Below, piece after piece: positions 39,362 through 48,765 of a stretch of 64,000 nucleotides of DNA. The DNA comes from Pseudomonas guariconensis. Its GTDB lineage: Bacteria > Pseudomonadota > Gammaproteobacteria > Pseudomonadales > Pseudomonadaceae. Where the stretch lies: positions 62,001 to 126,000 of the forward strand of contig NZ_JAMYBK010000014.1 in NCBI RefSeq assembly GCF_024127895.1. The letters are read 5' to 3'. The notes beneath the pieces were generated by a model. It was not told the origin of the DNA. It saw nothing but the letters and a program-made list of their open reading frames with translations, and ran no database searches. Within the stretch, counting starts at the first letter, position 1. The number at the start of each line of letters is the position of its first letter. The position numbers were made by a program, and so were the translations under genes.

Positions 39362-41749
39362 ATGAAGCGAGTGCGTCGCCTGTTGGTTATCGGCTGTTTG
39401 TGGCTGCCCTTGATCGCCTTGGCCAGGCCTGAGCCTGCGCCGTCGGTGGTGCTGGAGCCGGCCCAGCAGCAATGGCTGGACGACCACCGCAGCCTGCGGG
39501 TCGGTGTGGTGCTGCAGGCGCCCTATGCCCAGTTCGATCGCCGCCTGCAGCAGTTGTATGGCGCCAACGTCGAGTTGGTGAACTGGCTGGCGAGGGCACT
39601 CCGGCTGGACCTCACCTGGCGCAACTTCAGCGATCAGGCGGCCCTCGAGCATGCCTTGCAGGCCGGCGAGATCGATTTCGCGCCAGGGCTGATGCAAACG
39701 CCGGCCAGCCTGCGCCTGTGGCTGTTCAGCGACCCCTACATGCGCATACCACAGCTGGTGGTCGGTGCCCGCACCGGCGCGGTGGCGGTCGAGTTGGAGA
39801 AACTGGGTGCCAATGACCGGGTCGCGGTGCGCATGCCCAGTGCCCTGGCCGATTACCTGCGAAGCAACTATGGCAACCTGAACCTGCAAGGCGTTCCCGA
39901 TGAGCGCGAGGCCTTGCAGCTGGTGTTGGGGGCGCAGGCAAGCTACGCAGTGCTCGACGAAGCCCAGCTCAGCCGGCTGTCCCGGGAGGGAGAGTTCGGT
40001 GACCTGGCGGTGGTCGGCGACATTGGCCTGCCACAGTTGCTGCGGGTCGGCTCGCGGCGCGACTGGCCCTTGCTGGCCGATGTCCTGGAACGCGGCCTGC
40101 AGGCCATGCCGGCCAAGGAGTTGGAGCAGCTGCACCAGCGCTGGCTGCAACCCAAGTACCCGCGCCTGAGCGAGACCACTGGTTTTTGGCAGAACCTCGC
40201 CCTACTGTTCGGTCTGTTGTTGCTCTGTGCCATGGCCACGCTGGTCTGGCAGCGCCGCCAGCAGCGTCAGCTGGAGCGCAATCTGCTGGCGGCACGGGAA
40301 AACCTGGCCGAACGGCAGATGCGCGAAGAGGCGCTGCGCCTGAGCCAGTTCTCCATCGACCAGAGCACCGTGGGTATCCTCTGGGTCAACTGGGACAGCC
40401 ATATCCGCTACGCCAACCATGCCGCCGAACGCATGCTCGGCTGTGGCGAGGGCGAGCTGCTGGAGCGGCCGCTGATCGACTTCGAGCCGGCCTTGCACAT
40501 GGACCGCTGGCTGGAGCTGTGGAGGCGCGTGCGCACCGGCGAGGGTGGCGTCGAACAGTTCGAGACCCATTGCCTGCGTGCCGATGGCAACCTGCTGCCG
40601 GTGGACCTGTCGCTGAGTTTCCTGCGCTTTCGTGATGCCGAATACCTGGTGGTGTTCATCACCGATGTCACCGAGCGCCGCCGCGCCCTGGCTGCTCTGC
40701 GCGAGAGCGAGGCGCGGCTCAAGGGGATCGCCGGCAACGTGCCGGGGCTGGTGTTCCGCCTGGAGCGCGACCCCGCCGAGGGCGACCTGGAGTTCCCCTA
40801 CATCAGCGAAGGCAGCGAGGCGTTGGTCGGCTACGCGCCCGCCGACATCCAGCACCCCGACATGGGGTTGCGCAATCTGGTCCACCCGCAGGACCGCGTC
40901 GACTACCATCGCGTCCAGGACTTGGCCCTGGCCAGCGACCAGGACTGGTCCTGGCAAGGGCGCATCCTCACGCGCCAGGGCGAGGAGCGCTGGGCCGACA
41001 TCAAGGCCAGTACCCGACGCCTGCCCGATGGCCGAGTGGTGTGGGATGGCATTGTCTGGGACATTACCCAGAGCAAGCGGGTCGAGCATGCTCTGGCGCG
41101 CTCGCAGGAACAGTTGCGCGAGCTGTCGGCGCACCTGGAAAGCGTGCGCGAGGAAGAGAAGGCGCGTATCGCCCGGGAGGTGCATGACGAACTGGGGCAG
41201 ATGCTCACGGTGCTCAAGCTCGAAGTCTCCATGTGCGAACTGGCCTACGCCGAACTCGACCCAGGCCTGAACGAACGCCTGGCCAGCATGAAACGCCTGA
41301 TCGCCCAGTTGTTCCAGCTGGTGCGCGATGTGGCGAGCGCCTTGCGTCCGCCGATTCTCGATGCGGGCATTGCCTCGGCCGTCGAATGGCAGGCCCGGCG
41401 TTTCGAGGCACGCACGCAGATCCCCTGCCTGGTACAGGTGCCGGAGAATCTGCCACCATTGAGCGATGCCAAGGCCACCGGGCTGTTTCGCATCCTGCAG
41501 GAGGCGCTGACCAACGTCATGCGCCATGCCCAGGCGCATACCGTGCAGATCGAGCTGGCGCGCGAAAACGGCTCGCTGCGGATGACCGTCATCGATGATG
41601 GCGTGGGGTTTCGCACCGACCAGTCCCGGCCGGCGTCGTTCGGCCTGGTGGGCGTACGCGAGCGGGTGCTGATGCTGGGCGGCAGCATGACCCTGGACAG
41701 CGAGCCGGGCGAGGGCAGCAGCCTGAGCGTGGCCATACCATTGGATTAG
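39362..41749 (+). CDS. Ligand-sensing histidine kinase (SBP3-TM-PAS-PAS-HisKA_3)
   Basis: A 795-residue sensor. In order: signal peptide, periplasmic family-3 solute-binding domain (about 35-270), one membrane helix (about 284-303), two PAS domains (about 325-435 and 455-570), a HisKA_3 domain with phospho-acceptor H608 (REVHDELGQ) and a C-terminal ATPase domain (FRILQEALTNVMRHA, DDGVGFR). A BvgS-like binding domain suggests it senses an amino acid, polyamine or similar solute. The response regulator gene follows after 10 bp. Confidence 0.92.
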   Translation: MKRVRRLLVIGCLWLPLIALARPEPAPSVVLEPAQQQWLDDHRSLRVGVVLQAPYAQFDRRLQQLYGANVELVNWLARALRLDLTWRNFSDQAALEHALQAGEIDFAPGLMQTPASLRLWLFSDPYMRIPQLVVGARTGAVAVELEKLGANDRVAVRMPSALADYLRSNYGNLNLQGVPDEREALQLVLGAQASYAVLDEAQLSRLSREGEFGDLAVVGDIGLPQLLRVGSRRDWPLLADVLERGLQAMPAKELEQLHQRWLQPKYPRLSETTGFWQNLALLFGLLLLCAMATLVWQRRQQRQLERNLLAARENLAERQMREEALRLSQFSIDQSTVGILWVNWDSHIRYANHAAERMLGCGEGELLERPLIDFEPALHMDRWLELWRRVRTGEGGVEQFETHCLRADGNLLPVDLSLSFLRFRDAEYLVVFITDVTERRRALAALRESEARLKGIAGNVPGLVFRLERDPAEGDLEFPYISEGSEALVGYAPADIQHPDMGLRNLVHPQDRVDYHRVQDLALASDQDWSWQGRILTRQGEERWADIKASTRRLPDGRVVWDGIVWDITQSKRVEHALARSQEQLRELSAHLESVREEEKARIAREVHDELGQMLTVLKLEVSMCELAYAELDPGLNERLASMKRLIAQLFQLVRDVASALRPPILDAGIASAVEWQARRFEARTQIPCLVQVPENLPPLSDAKATGLFRILQEALTNVMRHAQAHTVQIELARENGSLRMTVIDDGVGFRTDQSRPASFGLVGVRERVLMLGGSMTLDSEPGEGSSLSVAIPLD

Positions 41750-41759
41750 GAGAGCGACC

Positions 41760-42389
41760 GTGATTCGAGTGCTGGTGGCCGAAGACCACACCATCGTCCG
41801 CGAGGGCATCAAGCAGTTGATCGGCCTGGCCAAGGACATGCAGGTGGTGGGGGAGGCCGGCAACGGTGAGCAATTGCTCGAGACCCTGCGCCATACGCCC
41901 TGCGAGGTGGTGTTGCTGGATATCTCCATGCCGGGGGTGAACGGCCTGGAGGCGATTGCGCGGATCCGGGCGCAGGGCAATCCGCCGGCAATCCTGGTGC
42001 TGTCGATGCACGACGAGGCGCAGATGGCCGCTCGTGCCCTGAAGGCTGGCGCCGCTGGCTACGCCACCAAGGACAGTGATCCGGCCCTGCTGCTGACGGC
42101 CATCCGCCGCGTGGCAGGCGGTGGGCGCTACATCGACCCGGCACTGGCCGACCGCATGGTCTTCGAGGTCGGCCTGACCGAGACCCGACCCCTGCATACC
42201 CTGCTCTCGGAGCGTGAGTTCTCGGTGTTCGAGCGCCTGGCCCAGGGCGCCAACGTCAACGACATCGCCCAGCAACTGGCGCTCTCCAGCAAGACCATCA
42301 GCACCCACAAGGCGCGCCTGATGCAGAAGCTCAAGGTCAACTCACTGGCGGAACTGGTGAAGTACGCCATGGAGCACAAGCTGGTGTGA
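41760..42389 (+). CDS. NarL/LuxR-family response regulator
   Basis: A 209-residue regulator with a receiver domain (phospho-acceptor D54 in VVLLDISMPG, acidic pair at E8-D9, Lys in TKDSD) and a C-terminal LuxR-type helix-turn-helix (DIAQQLALSSKTISTHKARLMQKL). The start is GTG. It is the partner of the preceding kinase. A dyad suited to this regulator class lies about 155 bp downstream, before the ABC transporter. Confidence 0.93.
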   Translation: MIRVLVAEDHTIVREGIKQLIGLAKDMQVVGEAGNGEQLLETLRHTPCEVVLLDISMPGVNGLEAIARIRAQGNPPAILVLSMHDEAQMAARALKAGAAGYATKDSDPALLLTAIRRVAGGGRYIDPALADRMVFEVGLTETRPLHTLLSEREFSVFERLAQGANVNDIAQQLALSSKTISTHKARLMQKLKVNSLAELVKYAMEHKLV

Positions 42390-42543
42390 GTGTCCCGTTT
42401 GCGACATGGGGTGAGCCCGGGGGGCTCCCGGCCTGTGCGAGCAAGCCCGGCCTTCGATTGGGGCTGGGCTGCGGCGCAGAGCACCTTCGGTTGGCGCAAG
42501 CCCTATGGGGGCGGGCCGCTGGAATGTCTGAAACCGTCACGCT

Positions 42544-42561
42544 TGTAGGGCAATCCCTACA
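42544..42561. promoter_or_regulatory. Perfect dyad TGTAGGG-N4-CCCTACA upstream of the ABC operon
   Basis: Seven-bp perfect arms at 42544-42550 and 42555-42561, about 110 bp before the transporter start. LuxR/NarL-type regulators often bind short dyads of this spacing, and the gene just upstream encodes one. No T-run follows, so it is not a terminator. Confidence 0.5.
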
Positions 42562-42583
42562 GCAAATCTTCCATCCGGATGAT

Positions 42584-42597
42584 GGCATTCTCTCAGC
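42584..42597 (+). promoter_or_regulatory. Possible sigma-54 promoter of the ABC operon
   Basis: TGGCATTCTCTCAGCA has the GG-N10-GC spacing of -24/-12 promoters, with a good -24 box (TGGCA) but a weak -12 box (CAGCA instead of TTGCA). It lies 74 bp before the ATP-binding gene. Confidence 0.25.
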
Positions 42598-42670
42598 ACC
42601 CCCGATTTCCGGGGGCTTGCCGCTTCTCTAGTCTTGGCTCACGCAGTCATTCCAAGAAGAAGGTGCAGGC

Positions 42671-43795
42671 ATGAGCGAGGTGAATTCGAACGCTGCCGGT
42701 GGCGAGACGCTGGTAGCTTTCCGGGGTGTACAGAAGAGCTACGACGGCGAATCGCTGATCGTCAAGGACCTCAACCTGGACATCCGCAAGGGCGAGTTCC
42801 TCACCTTGCTCGGCCCGTCCGGCTCGGGCAAGACCACCAGCCTGATGATGCTGGCCGGCTTCGAGACCCCCACCGCCGGCGAGATCCAGCTGGCCGGGCG
42901 TTCGATCAACAACGTGCCGCCGCACAAACGCGACATCGGCATGGTGTTCCAGAACTACGCGCTGTTCCCGCACATGACCGTGGAAGAGAACCTGGCCTTC
43001 CCCTTGAGCGTGCGCAACCTGAGCAAGACCGACATCAGCGAGCGGGTCAAGCGGGTACTGGCCATGGTCCAGCTCGATGCCTTCGCCAAGCGCTACCCGG
43101 GCCAGCTCTCCGGTGGCCAGCAGCAGCGGGTGGCCCTGGCCCGCGCCCTGGTGTTCGAGCCGCAGCTGGTGCTGATGGACGAGCCGCTCGGCGCGCTCGA
43201 CAAGCAGTTGCGCGAGCACATGCAGATGGAGATCAAGCACATCCACCAGCGCCTGGGCGTGACCGTGGTCTACGTGACCCACGACCAGGGCGAGGCGCTG
43301 ACCATGTCCGACCGGGTGGCGGTGTTCCACCAGGGCGAGATCCAGCAGATCGCCGACCCGCGCACCCTCTATGAAGAGCCGCGCAACACCTTCGTCGCCA
43401 ACTTCATCGGCGAGAACAACCGCCTCAACGGCACCTTGCTGTCGCACGATGGCGACCGCTGTCAGGTGCAGCTGCCCCGCGGCGAGCGGGTCGAGGCGCT
43501 GGCGGTGAACGTGGGGGCGGCGGGCGAGCCGGTGACCCTGTCGATCCGCCCGGAGCGGGTGCGCCTCAACGGCCACAGCGAGCGCTGCGTCAACCGTTTC
43601 TCCGGCCGGGTGGCCGAGTTCATCTACCTGGGCGACCACGTGCGGGTGCGCCTGGAAGTCTGCGGCAAGGCCGACTTCTTCGTGAAGCAGCCGATTGCCG
43701 AGCTTGACCCGGCCCTGGCCGTGGGCGATGTGGTACCGCTTGGCTGGGAGGTGGAGCACGCCCGCGCGCTCGATCCGATTGCCGAAGCCCACTGA
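42671..43795 (+). CDS. Polyamine-type ABC transporter, ATP-binding protein (PotA-like)
   Basis: A 374-residue ABC ATPase. Walker [10 protein letters not shown] is at residues 48-56, Q-loop [11 protein letters not shown], signature LSGGQQQR, Walker B LVLMDEP, H-loop VTHDQ, then a C-terminal TOBE domain. It powers import with the two permeases and binding protein that follow. Similarity is highest to spermidine/putrescine systems; the exact solute is not shown. Confidence 0.93.
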   Translation: MSEVNSNAAGGETLVAFRGVQKSYDGESLIVKDLNLDIRKGEFLTLLGPSGSGKTTSLMMLAGFETPTAGEIQLAGRSINNVPPHKRDIGMVFQNYALFPHMTVEENLAFPLSVRNLSKTDISERVKRVLAMVQLDAFAKRYPGQLSGGQQQRVALARALVFEPQLVLMDEPLGALDKQLREHMQMEIKHIHQRLGVTVVYVTHDQGEALTMSDRVAVFHQGEIQQIADPRTLYEEPRNTFVANFIGENNRLNGTLLSHDGDRCQVQLPRGERVEALAVNVGAAGEPVTLSIRPERVRLNGHSERCVNRFSGRVAEFIYLGDHVRVRLEVCGKADFFVKQPIAELDPALAVGDVVPLGWEVEHARALDPIAEAH

Positions 43796-43835
43796 TGGTT
43801 TGCTTCACCAACCCTGTACTGTGGAGAGAATAATA

Positions 43836-44870
43836 ATGCGCAAGCAGTTGAAACTGACCGCCCTGGCCCTTGGCCTGTTCGCCGCCGGCCAGGCCCTGGC
43901 CGCCGACCTGACCGTGGTGTCTTTCGGCGGTGCGAACAAGGCCGCCCAGGTCAAGGCGTTCTACGAGCCATGGGAGAAGGCGGGCAAGGGCAAGATCATC
44001 GCCGGTGAGTACAACGGCGAAATGGCCAAGGTCAAGGCCATGGTCGACACCAAGAGCGTGTCCTGGAACCTGGTGGAGGTGGAGTCGCCAGAGCTGGCCC
44101 GTGGTTGCGACGAGGGCATGTTCGAGGAGCTCGACCCAGCCCTGTTCGGCGATGAGGCCGACTACGTGCCTGGCGCCATCCAACCCTGTGGCGTGGGCTT
44201 CTTCGTCTGGTCCACCGTGCTGGCCTACAACGCCGACAAGCTCAAGACCGCGCCCACCAGCTGGGCTGATTTCTGGGACACCAAGCAGTTCCCGGGCAAG
44301 CGCGGCCTGCGCAAGGGGGCCAAGTACACCCTGGAGTTCGCCCTGATGGCCGACGGTGTGGCGCCGAAGGATGTGTACAAGGTGCTGGCCACCAAGGAAG
44401 GCCAGGACCGTGCCTTCAAGAAGCTCGACGAGATCAAGCCGAGCATCCAGTGGTGGGAGGCCGGTGCCCAGCCGCCCCAGTACCTGGCCTCGGGTGACGT
44501 GGTCATGAGCTCGGCCTACAACGGCCGCATCGCCGCGGTGCAGAAGGAGAGCAACCTCAAGGTGGTGTGGAACGGCGGTATCTACGACTTCGACGCCTGG
44601 GCCATTCCGAGGGGCGCCAAGGATACCGACGAAGCGAAGAAGTTCATCGCCTTCAGCGTGCAGCCCGAGCAGCAGAAGATCTACTCCGAGAACATCGCCT
44701 ATGGCCCGGCCAACGCCAAGGCGGTCAGCCTGCTCTCGGACGAGGTGAAGAAGGACATGCCGACCACGCCTGAGAACATCGCCAACCAGGTGCAGATCGA
44801 CGTGGCCTTCTGGGCCGACAACAGCGAGCAGCTGGAACAACGCTTCAACGCTTGGGCGGCGAGGAAGTAA
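43836..44870 (+). CDS. Polyamine-type ABC transporter, periplasmic binding protein
   Basis: A 344-residue family-1/PotD-like binding protein. A 22-residue signal peptide (ends GQALA) precedes the mature start DLTVVSFGG. GGAGAG-like purines (gtggagag) precede the ATG. It is separated from the permease gene by a strong hairpin, which may raise its mRNA level over the permeases as in other ABC operons. Confidence 0.93.
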   Translation: MRKQLKLTALALGLFAAGQALAADLTVVSFGGANKAAQVKAFYEPWEKAGKGKIIAGEYNGEMAKVKAMVDTKSVSWNLVEVESPELARGCDEGMFEELDPALFGDEADYVPGAIQPCGVGFFVWSTVLAYNADKLKTAPTSWADFWDTKQFPGKRGLRKGAKYTLEFALMADGVAPKDVYKVLATKEGQDRAFKKLDEIKPSIQWWEAGAQPPQYLASGDVVMSSAYNGRIAAVQKESNLKVVWNGGIYDFDAWAIPRGAKDTDEAKKFIAFSVQPEQQKIYSENIAYGPANAKAVSLLSDEVKKDMPTTPENIANQVQIDVAFWADNSEQLEQRFNAWAARK

Positions 44871-44880
44871 GCCGCACCGA

Positions 44881-44910
44881 AGGAGCGCCGGGGAACGGCC
44901 CGGCGCTCCT
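44881..44910 (+). other. Strong intercistronic hairpin after the binding-protein gene
   Basis: A perfect 12-bp GC stem (44881-44892 with 44899-44910; AGGAGCGCCGGG / CCCGGCGCTCCT) and 6-base loop. No T-run follows directly; T5 comes 12 bases later. It may stabilise the upstream mRNA or end part of the transcripts. Confidence 0.6.
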
Positions 44911-44937
44911 CGTTCCCCAGATTTTTCGGAGTTCGCC

Positions 44938-46185
44938 ATGGCCATTGCAGTGCCCCTGAACGAAGGCGCAGGTAAAAGCCTCAAGCAGCGTCTCAAGCAA
45001 GCCGAGCGGGTCAACCGCTGGAAAGCGCAGGCGTTGATCGCGCCGCTGGCGCTGTTCCTGTTGCTGGTGTTCCTGGTGCCGATCGCGGCACTGCTGTACA
45101 AGAGCGTCGGCAACCCGGAGGTGGTCGCCGGCCTGCCACGTACCGTCGAGGCCGTGTCGCAGTGGGACGGCAAGGGCCTGCCGGGCGAAGACGTGTACAA
45201 GGCGCTCAGTCAGGACCTGGCCGAATCGCGTCGCAACCAGACCTTGGGCGACCTTTCCAAGCGCCTGAACATGGAACTGGCCGGCTACCGCAGCCTGCTG
45301 GCCAAGACCGCCAGGGCGCTGCCGTTCAAGACTGAGCCGAGCGCCTACAAGGATGCCTTGCAGACGCTCGACGAGCGTTGGGGCGATCCGGCCTATTGGC
45401 AGGCGATCCGCCGCAACACCAGCACGGTCACGCCGTTCTACCTGCTGGCCGCACTGGACCACCGCATCGACGACCTGGGCGAGCTGGCCAAGGCCACGCC
45501 CGACCAGGCGATCTACCTGGACATCTTCGCCCGCACCCTGTGGATGGGCGTGGTGATCACCGTGATCTGCCTGCTGCTGGCCTATCCGCTGGCCTACCTG
45601 CTGGCCAACCTGCCGACCCGGCAGAGCAACCTGCTGATGATCCTGGTGCTGCTGCCGTTCTGGACCTCGATCCTGGTGCGGGTGGCGGCCTGGATCGTGC
45701 TGTTGCAGTCGGGCGGCCTGATCAACAGTGCGCTGATGGCGGTGGGCATCATCGATGAGCCGCTGGAGTTGGTGTTCAACCGCACCGGCGTGTACATCTC
45801 GATGGTCCATATCCTCCTGCCGTTCATGATCTTGCCGCTGTACAGCGTGATGAAGGGCATCTCGCCCAGCTACATGCGCGCGGCGATCTCCCTGGGTTGC
45901 CATCCGTTCGCCAGTTTCTGGCGGGTGTACTTCCCGCAGACCTATGCCGGTGTCGGCGCCGGTTGCCTGCTGGTGTTCATCATCTCCATCGGCTACTACA
46001 TCACCCCGGCGCTGCTCGGCAGCCCCAACGACCAGATGGTCAGCTACTTCGTCGCCTTCTACACCAACACCAGCATCAACTGGGGCATGGCCACCGCGCT
46101 GGGCGGGTTGCTGCTGCTGGCCACCGTGTTGCTGTACCTGATCTATAGCTGGCTGGTCGGCGCCAGCCGCCTGCGCCTGAGCTGA
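44938..46185 (+). CDS. Polyamine-type ABC permease 1 (PotB-like, with extra periplasmic region)
   Basis: A 415-residue inner-membrane permease, about 130 residues longer than E. coli PotB. After the first membrane helix (about residues 35-58) comes a hydrophilic region (about 60-195), presumably periplasmic, before the five-helix permease core and the EAA-like loop (AAISLGCHPFASFWRVYFPQT). The extra region is typical of a subgroup of spermidine-type permeases, as far as I recall. Confidence 0.92.
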   Translation: MAIAVPLNEGAGKSLKQRLKQAERVNRWKAQALIAPLALFLLLVFLVPIAALLYKSVGNPEVVAGLPRTVEAVSQWDGKGLPGEDVYKALSQDLAESRRNQTLGDLSKRLNMELAGYRSLLAKTARALPFKTEPSAYKDALQTLDERWGDPAYWQAIRRNTSTVTPFYLLAALDHRIDDLGELAKATPDQAIYLDIFARTLWMGVVITVICLLLAYPLAYLLANLPTRQSNLLMILVLLPFWTSILVRVAAWIVLLQSGGLINSALMAVGIIDEPLELVFNRTGVYISMVHILLPFMILPLYSVMKGISPSYMRAAISLGCHPFASFWRVYFPQTYAGVGAGCLLVFIISIGYYITPALLGSPNDQMVSYFVAFYTNTSINWGMATALGGLLLLATVLLYLIYSWLVGASRLRLS

Positions 46186-46196
46186 GGAGCCTTGCC

Positions 46197-47024
46197 ATGC
46201 TGAGCCCTTACATGTCGCCCGTGGAGCGGGTCTGGTTCTACAGCCTGCGAATCCTCTGCGGCCTGATCCTGCTGTTCCTGGTATTGCCGGTGCTGGTGAT
46301 CGTGCCGTTGTCATTCAACAGCGGCAGTTTCCTGGTCTACCCGCTGCAGGGTTTTTCGCTGCAGTGGTACGAGGACTTCTTTTCGTCCGCTGAATGGATG
46401 CGTTCGTTGAAGAACAGCATCATCGTCGCCCCGGCGGCCACCGTGCTGGCCATGGTGTTCGGCACCCTGGCCGCCATCGGCCTGACCCGCAGCGACTTTC
46501 CTGGCAAGTCGCTGGTGATGGCCCTGGTGATTTCGCCGATGGTGGTGCCAGTGGTGATCATCGGCGTGGCCAGCTATCTGTTCTTCGCCCCGCTGGGCCT
46601 GGGCAACAGCTTCATCTCGCTGATCCTGGTGCATGCGGTACTGGGCGTGCCGTTCGTCATCATCACCGTGTCGGCGACCTTGCAGGGCTTCAACTACAAC
46701 CTGGTGCGGGCGGCGGCCAGCCTGGGAGCCTCGCCGCTGTTGGCCTTCCGCCGGGTGACCTTGCCGCTGATCGCGCCCGGGGTGATCTCCGGGGCGTTGT
46801 TCGCCTTCGCCACGTCGTTCGACGAGGTGGTGGTGACCCTGTTCCTCGCCGGGCCCGAGCAGGCGACGTTGCCACGACAGATGTTCAGCGGCATCCGCGA
46901 GAACCTGAGCCCGACCATTGCCGCGGCGGCGACCTTGCTGATCGCCTTTTCGGTGGTTCTGCTGCTGACCCTGGAGTGGTTGCGCGGGCGGAGCGAGAAG
47001 ATGCGAACCCAGCAGCCGACCTGA
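46197..47024 (+). CDS. Polyamine-type ABC permease 2 (PotC-like)
   Basis: A 275-residue permease with six membrane helices and the EAA loop ([20 protein letters not shown]), which contacts the ATPase. GAGGAGC precedes the ATG. It ends the four-gene transporter operon. The following 180 bp hold a hairpin and the rpe leader. Confidence 0.93.
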   Translation: MLSPYMSPVERVWFYSLRILCGLILLFLVLPVLVIVPLSFNSGSFLVYPLQGFSLQWYEDFFSSAEWMRSLKNSIIVAPAATVLAMVFGTLAAIGLTRSDFPGKSLVMALVISPMVVPVVIIGVASYLFFAPLGLGNSFISLILVHAVLGVPFVIITVSATLQGFNYNLVRAAASLGASPLLAFRRVTLPLIAPGVISGALFAFATSFDEVVVTLFLAGPEQATLPRQMFSGIRENLSPTIAAAATLLIAFSVVLLLTLEWLRGRSEKMRTQQPT

Positions 47025-47056
47025 TTGGCAGGTTGTGCCGGCCCTTTCAAGGGGTA

Positions 47057-47081
47057 TTTGGGGCTGCAAGGCAGCCCCAAA
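47057..47081. repeat. Perfect hairpin after the ABC operon (repeated element)
   Basis: TTTGGGGCTGC and GCAGCCCCAAA are perfect 11-bp arms with loop AAG. The sequence and its downstream flank (ATGACAAAGCGCTGCC) match elements near 14026 and 29586, so it is a repeat as well as a likely transcript end. Confidence 0.65.
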
Positions 47082-47205
47082 GATGACAAAGCGCTGCCAA
47101 CCGAATGATTTTGTGTCGCCATCGGCACCGCTTGACGCCAATCAGCCCCGATTCGCTCGCCTGGGTTACAATGCGCGCCACCGTGATTCTGCCAACAGGT
47201 GCGCC

Positions 47206-47880
47206 ATGCAGCCCTACGCTATTGCCCCCTCCATCCTCTCCGCCGATTTCGCCCGCCTGGGCGAGGACGTCGACAAGGTGCTCGCCGCTGGCGCCGACAT
47301 CGTCCACTTCGATGTGATGGACAACCACTACGTACCCAACCTGACCATCGGCCCGATGGTCTGCAGCGCCCTGCGCAAGTATGGCGTGACCGCGCCGATC
47401 GACGTGCACCTGATGGTCAGCCCGGTCGACCGCATCATCGGCGACTTCATCGAAGCCGGCGCCACCTACATCACGTTCCATCCGGAAGCCTCCCAGCACA
47501 TCGACCGCTCCCTGCAACTGATCCGCGACGGTGGCTGCAAGGCTGGCCTGGTGTTCAACCCGGCCACCGGCCTGGACGTGCTGAAGTACGTGATGGACAA
47601 GGTCGACATGGTCCTGCTGATGAGCGTCAACCCAGGCTTCGGTGGCCAGAAGTTCATCCCCGGCACCCTCGACAAGCTGCGCGAGGCGCGCGCCTTGATC
47701 GATGCCAGCGGCCGTGACATCCGCCTGGAGATCGATGGCGGCGTCAACGTCGGCAATATCCGCGAGATCGCGGCCGCAGGTGCCGACACCTTCGTGGCGG
47801 GCTCGGCGATCTTCAATGCGCCGGATTACCAGGACGTCATCGCCAGCATGCGCGCCGAACTGGCCCAGGCCCACCCATGA
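47206..47880 (+). CDS. rpe: Ribulose-phosphate 3-epimerase
   Basis: A 224-residue TIM-barrel enzyme of the pentose phosphate pathway. Motifs [35 protein letters not shown] and [14 protein letters not shown] carry the metal and catalytic residues. The ATG at 47206 starts the conserved [11 protein letters not shown]. It overlaps gph by 4 bp; in several bacteria rpe and gph also lie with trpE, as here. Confidence 0.96.
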   Translation: MQPYAIAPSILSADFARLGEDVDKVLAAGADIVHFDVMDNHYVPNLTIGPMVCSALRKYGVTAPIDVHLMVSPVDRIIGDFIEAGATYITFHPEASQHIDRSLQLIRDGGCKAGLVFNPATGLDVLKYVMDKVDMVLLMSVNPGFGGQKFIPGTLDKLREARALIDASGRDIRLEIDGGVNVGNIREIAAAGADTFVAGSAIFNAPDYQDVIASMRAELAQAHP

Positions 47881-48695
47881 GCGGCTTCGAGCAGCTGTTC
47901 CCAGGGACGCTGCCCAGGCTGGTGATGTTCGATCTGGATGGCACCCTGATCGATTCGGTCCCCGACCTGGCTGCCGCCGTGGATCGCATGCTGCTCCAGA
48001 TGGGGCGCCCGCCCGCTGGCCTGGAGGCCGTGCGCCAATGGGTCGGCAATGGTGCCCAGGTCCTCGTGCGCCGCGCCCTGGCCGGCGGCCTGGATCACGC
48101 AGGCGTCGACGATGCACTGGCCGAGCAGGGCCTGGCCCTGTTCATGGAGGCCTACGCCGAAAGCCACGACCTGACGGTGATCTACCCCGGGGTGCGCGAC
48201 ACCCTGCGCTGGCTGCGCAAGCAAGGCGTGGAGATGGCGCTGATCACCAACAAGCCTGAGCGTTTCGTCGGCCCGCTGCTCGATCAGATGAAGATCGGTC
48301 GTTACTTCCGCTGGATCATTGGCGGCGACACCCTGGCGCAGAAGAAGCCTGACCCGGCGGCCTTGCTGTTCGTCATGAAGATGGCCGGCGTCGCCCCCGC
48401 CGAGTCGCTGTTCGTCGGCGATTCGCGCAGCGATGTGCTGGCGGCCAGGGCGGCGGGTGTGCAATGCGTCGGCCTGACCTATGGCTACAACCATGGGCGG
48501 CCCATCGATGAGGAATCCCCCAGCCTGGTCATCGACGACCTGCGCGCCCTGCTGCCCGGTTGCTTAGTCCCGGCCACTGGGATAACGTTGGCGGACCTTC
48601 AAGCCTCACAAGACAGAGAGTCCACCGTGGCGGTTACCGGCAAATTCTGGATGAAAGTCATCAAGGCCCTGGCCCGTTGGCGCTGGCGCGCCTGA
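47877..48695 (+). CDS. gph: Phosphoglycolate phosphatase
   Basis: A 272-residue HAD-family phosphatase. Motif I is [10 protein letters not shown], motif II Thr lies in LITNKP, motif III Lys in QKKPDPAAL, motif IV VGDSRSD. It removes 2-phosphoglycolate made during DNA repair. The last 40-45 residues, after about LLPG, go beyond the usual HAD fold. They are encoded by the DNA that carries the trpE promoter and leader, and the final 14 residues and stop are exactly the trp leader peptide in the same frame. Confidence 0.94.
   Translation: MSGFEQLFPGTLPRLVMFDLDGTLIDSVPDLAAAVDRMLLQMGRPPAGLEAVRQWVGNGAQVLVRRALAGGLDHAGVDDALAEQGLALFMEAYAESHDLTVIYPGVRDTLRWLRKQGVEMALITNKPERFVGPLLDQMKIGRYFRWIIGGDTLAQKKPDPAALLFVMKMAGVAPAESLFVGDSRSDVLAARAAGVQCVGLTYGYNHGRPIDEESPSLVIDDLRALLPGCLVPATGITLADLQASQDRESTVAVTGKFWMKVIKALARWRWRA
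48560..48588 (+). promoter_or_regulatory. Candidate trpE promoter within gph
   Basis: TTGCTT (48560-48565) and TAACGT (48583-48588) with a 17-bp spacer; transcription would start near 48595, about 56 bases before the leader ATG. The trpG promoter has the same layout before its leader. Confidence 0.55.
48651..48695 (+). CDS. trpE leader peptide, nested in frame in gph
   Basis: Fourteen residues, [14 protein letters not shown], with Trp codons at 48678 and 48684 (TGG-CGC-TGG). It differs from the trpG leader by two residues. It shares frame and stop with gph, so ribosomes finishing gph also read it. GCCGGC-GCTT-GCCGGC (48705-48720) follows 9 bases after the stop and could be the attenuator stem, though no T-run follows. 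trp attenuation for trpE and trpGDC in P. putida is established; the ribosome site here is weak. Confidence 0.7.
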   Translation: MKVIKALARWRWRA

Positions 48696-48704
48696 CTTCC
48701 GCCC

Positions 48705-48720
48705 GCCGGCGCTTGCCGGC
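48705..48720 (+). other. Attenuator-like hairpin before trpE
   Basis: A 6-bp GC stem with a 4-base loop directly downstream of the leader stop, with CCCGTCC after it. The equivalent hairpin occurs at the same place before trpG. The missing T-run leaves open whether it is the terminator or another arm of the attenuator. Confidence 0.45.
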
Positions 48721-48765
48721 CCGTCCGCTTGCCCGACCCCATTGCTGCTTGCCACGAGGCTACCC

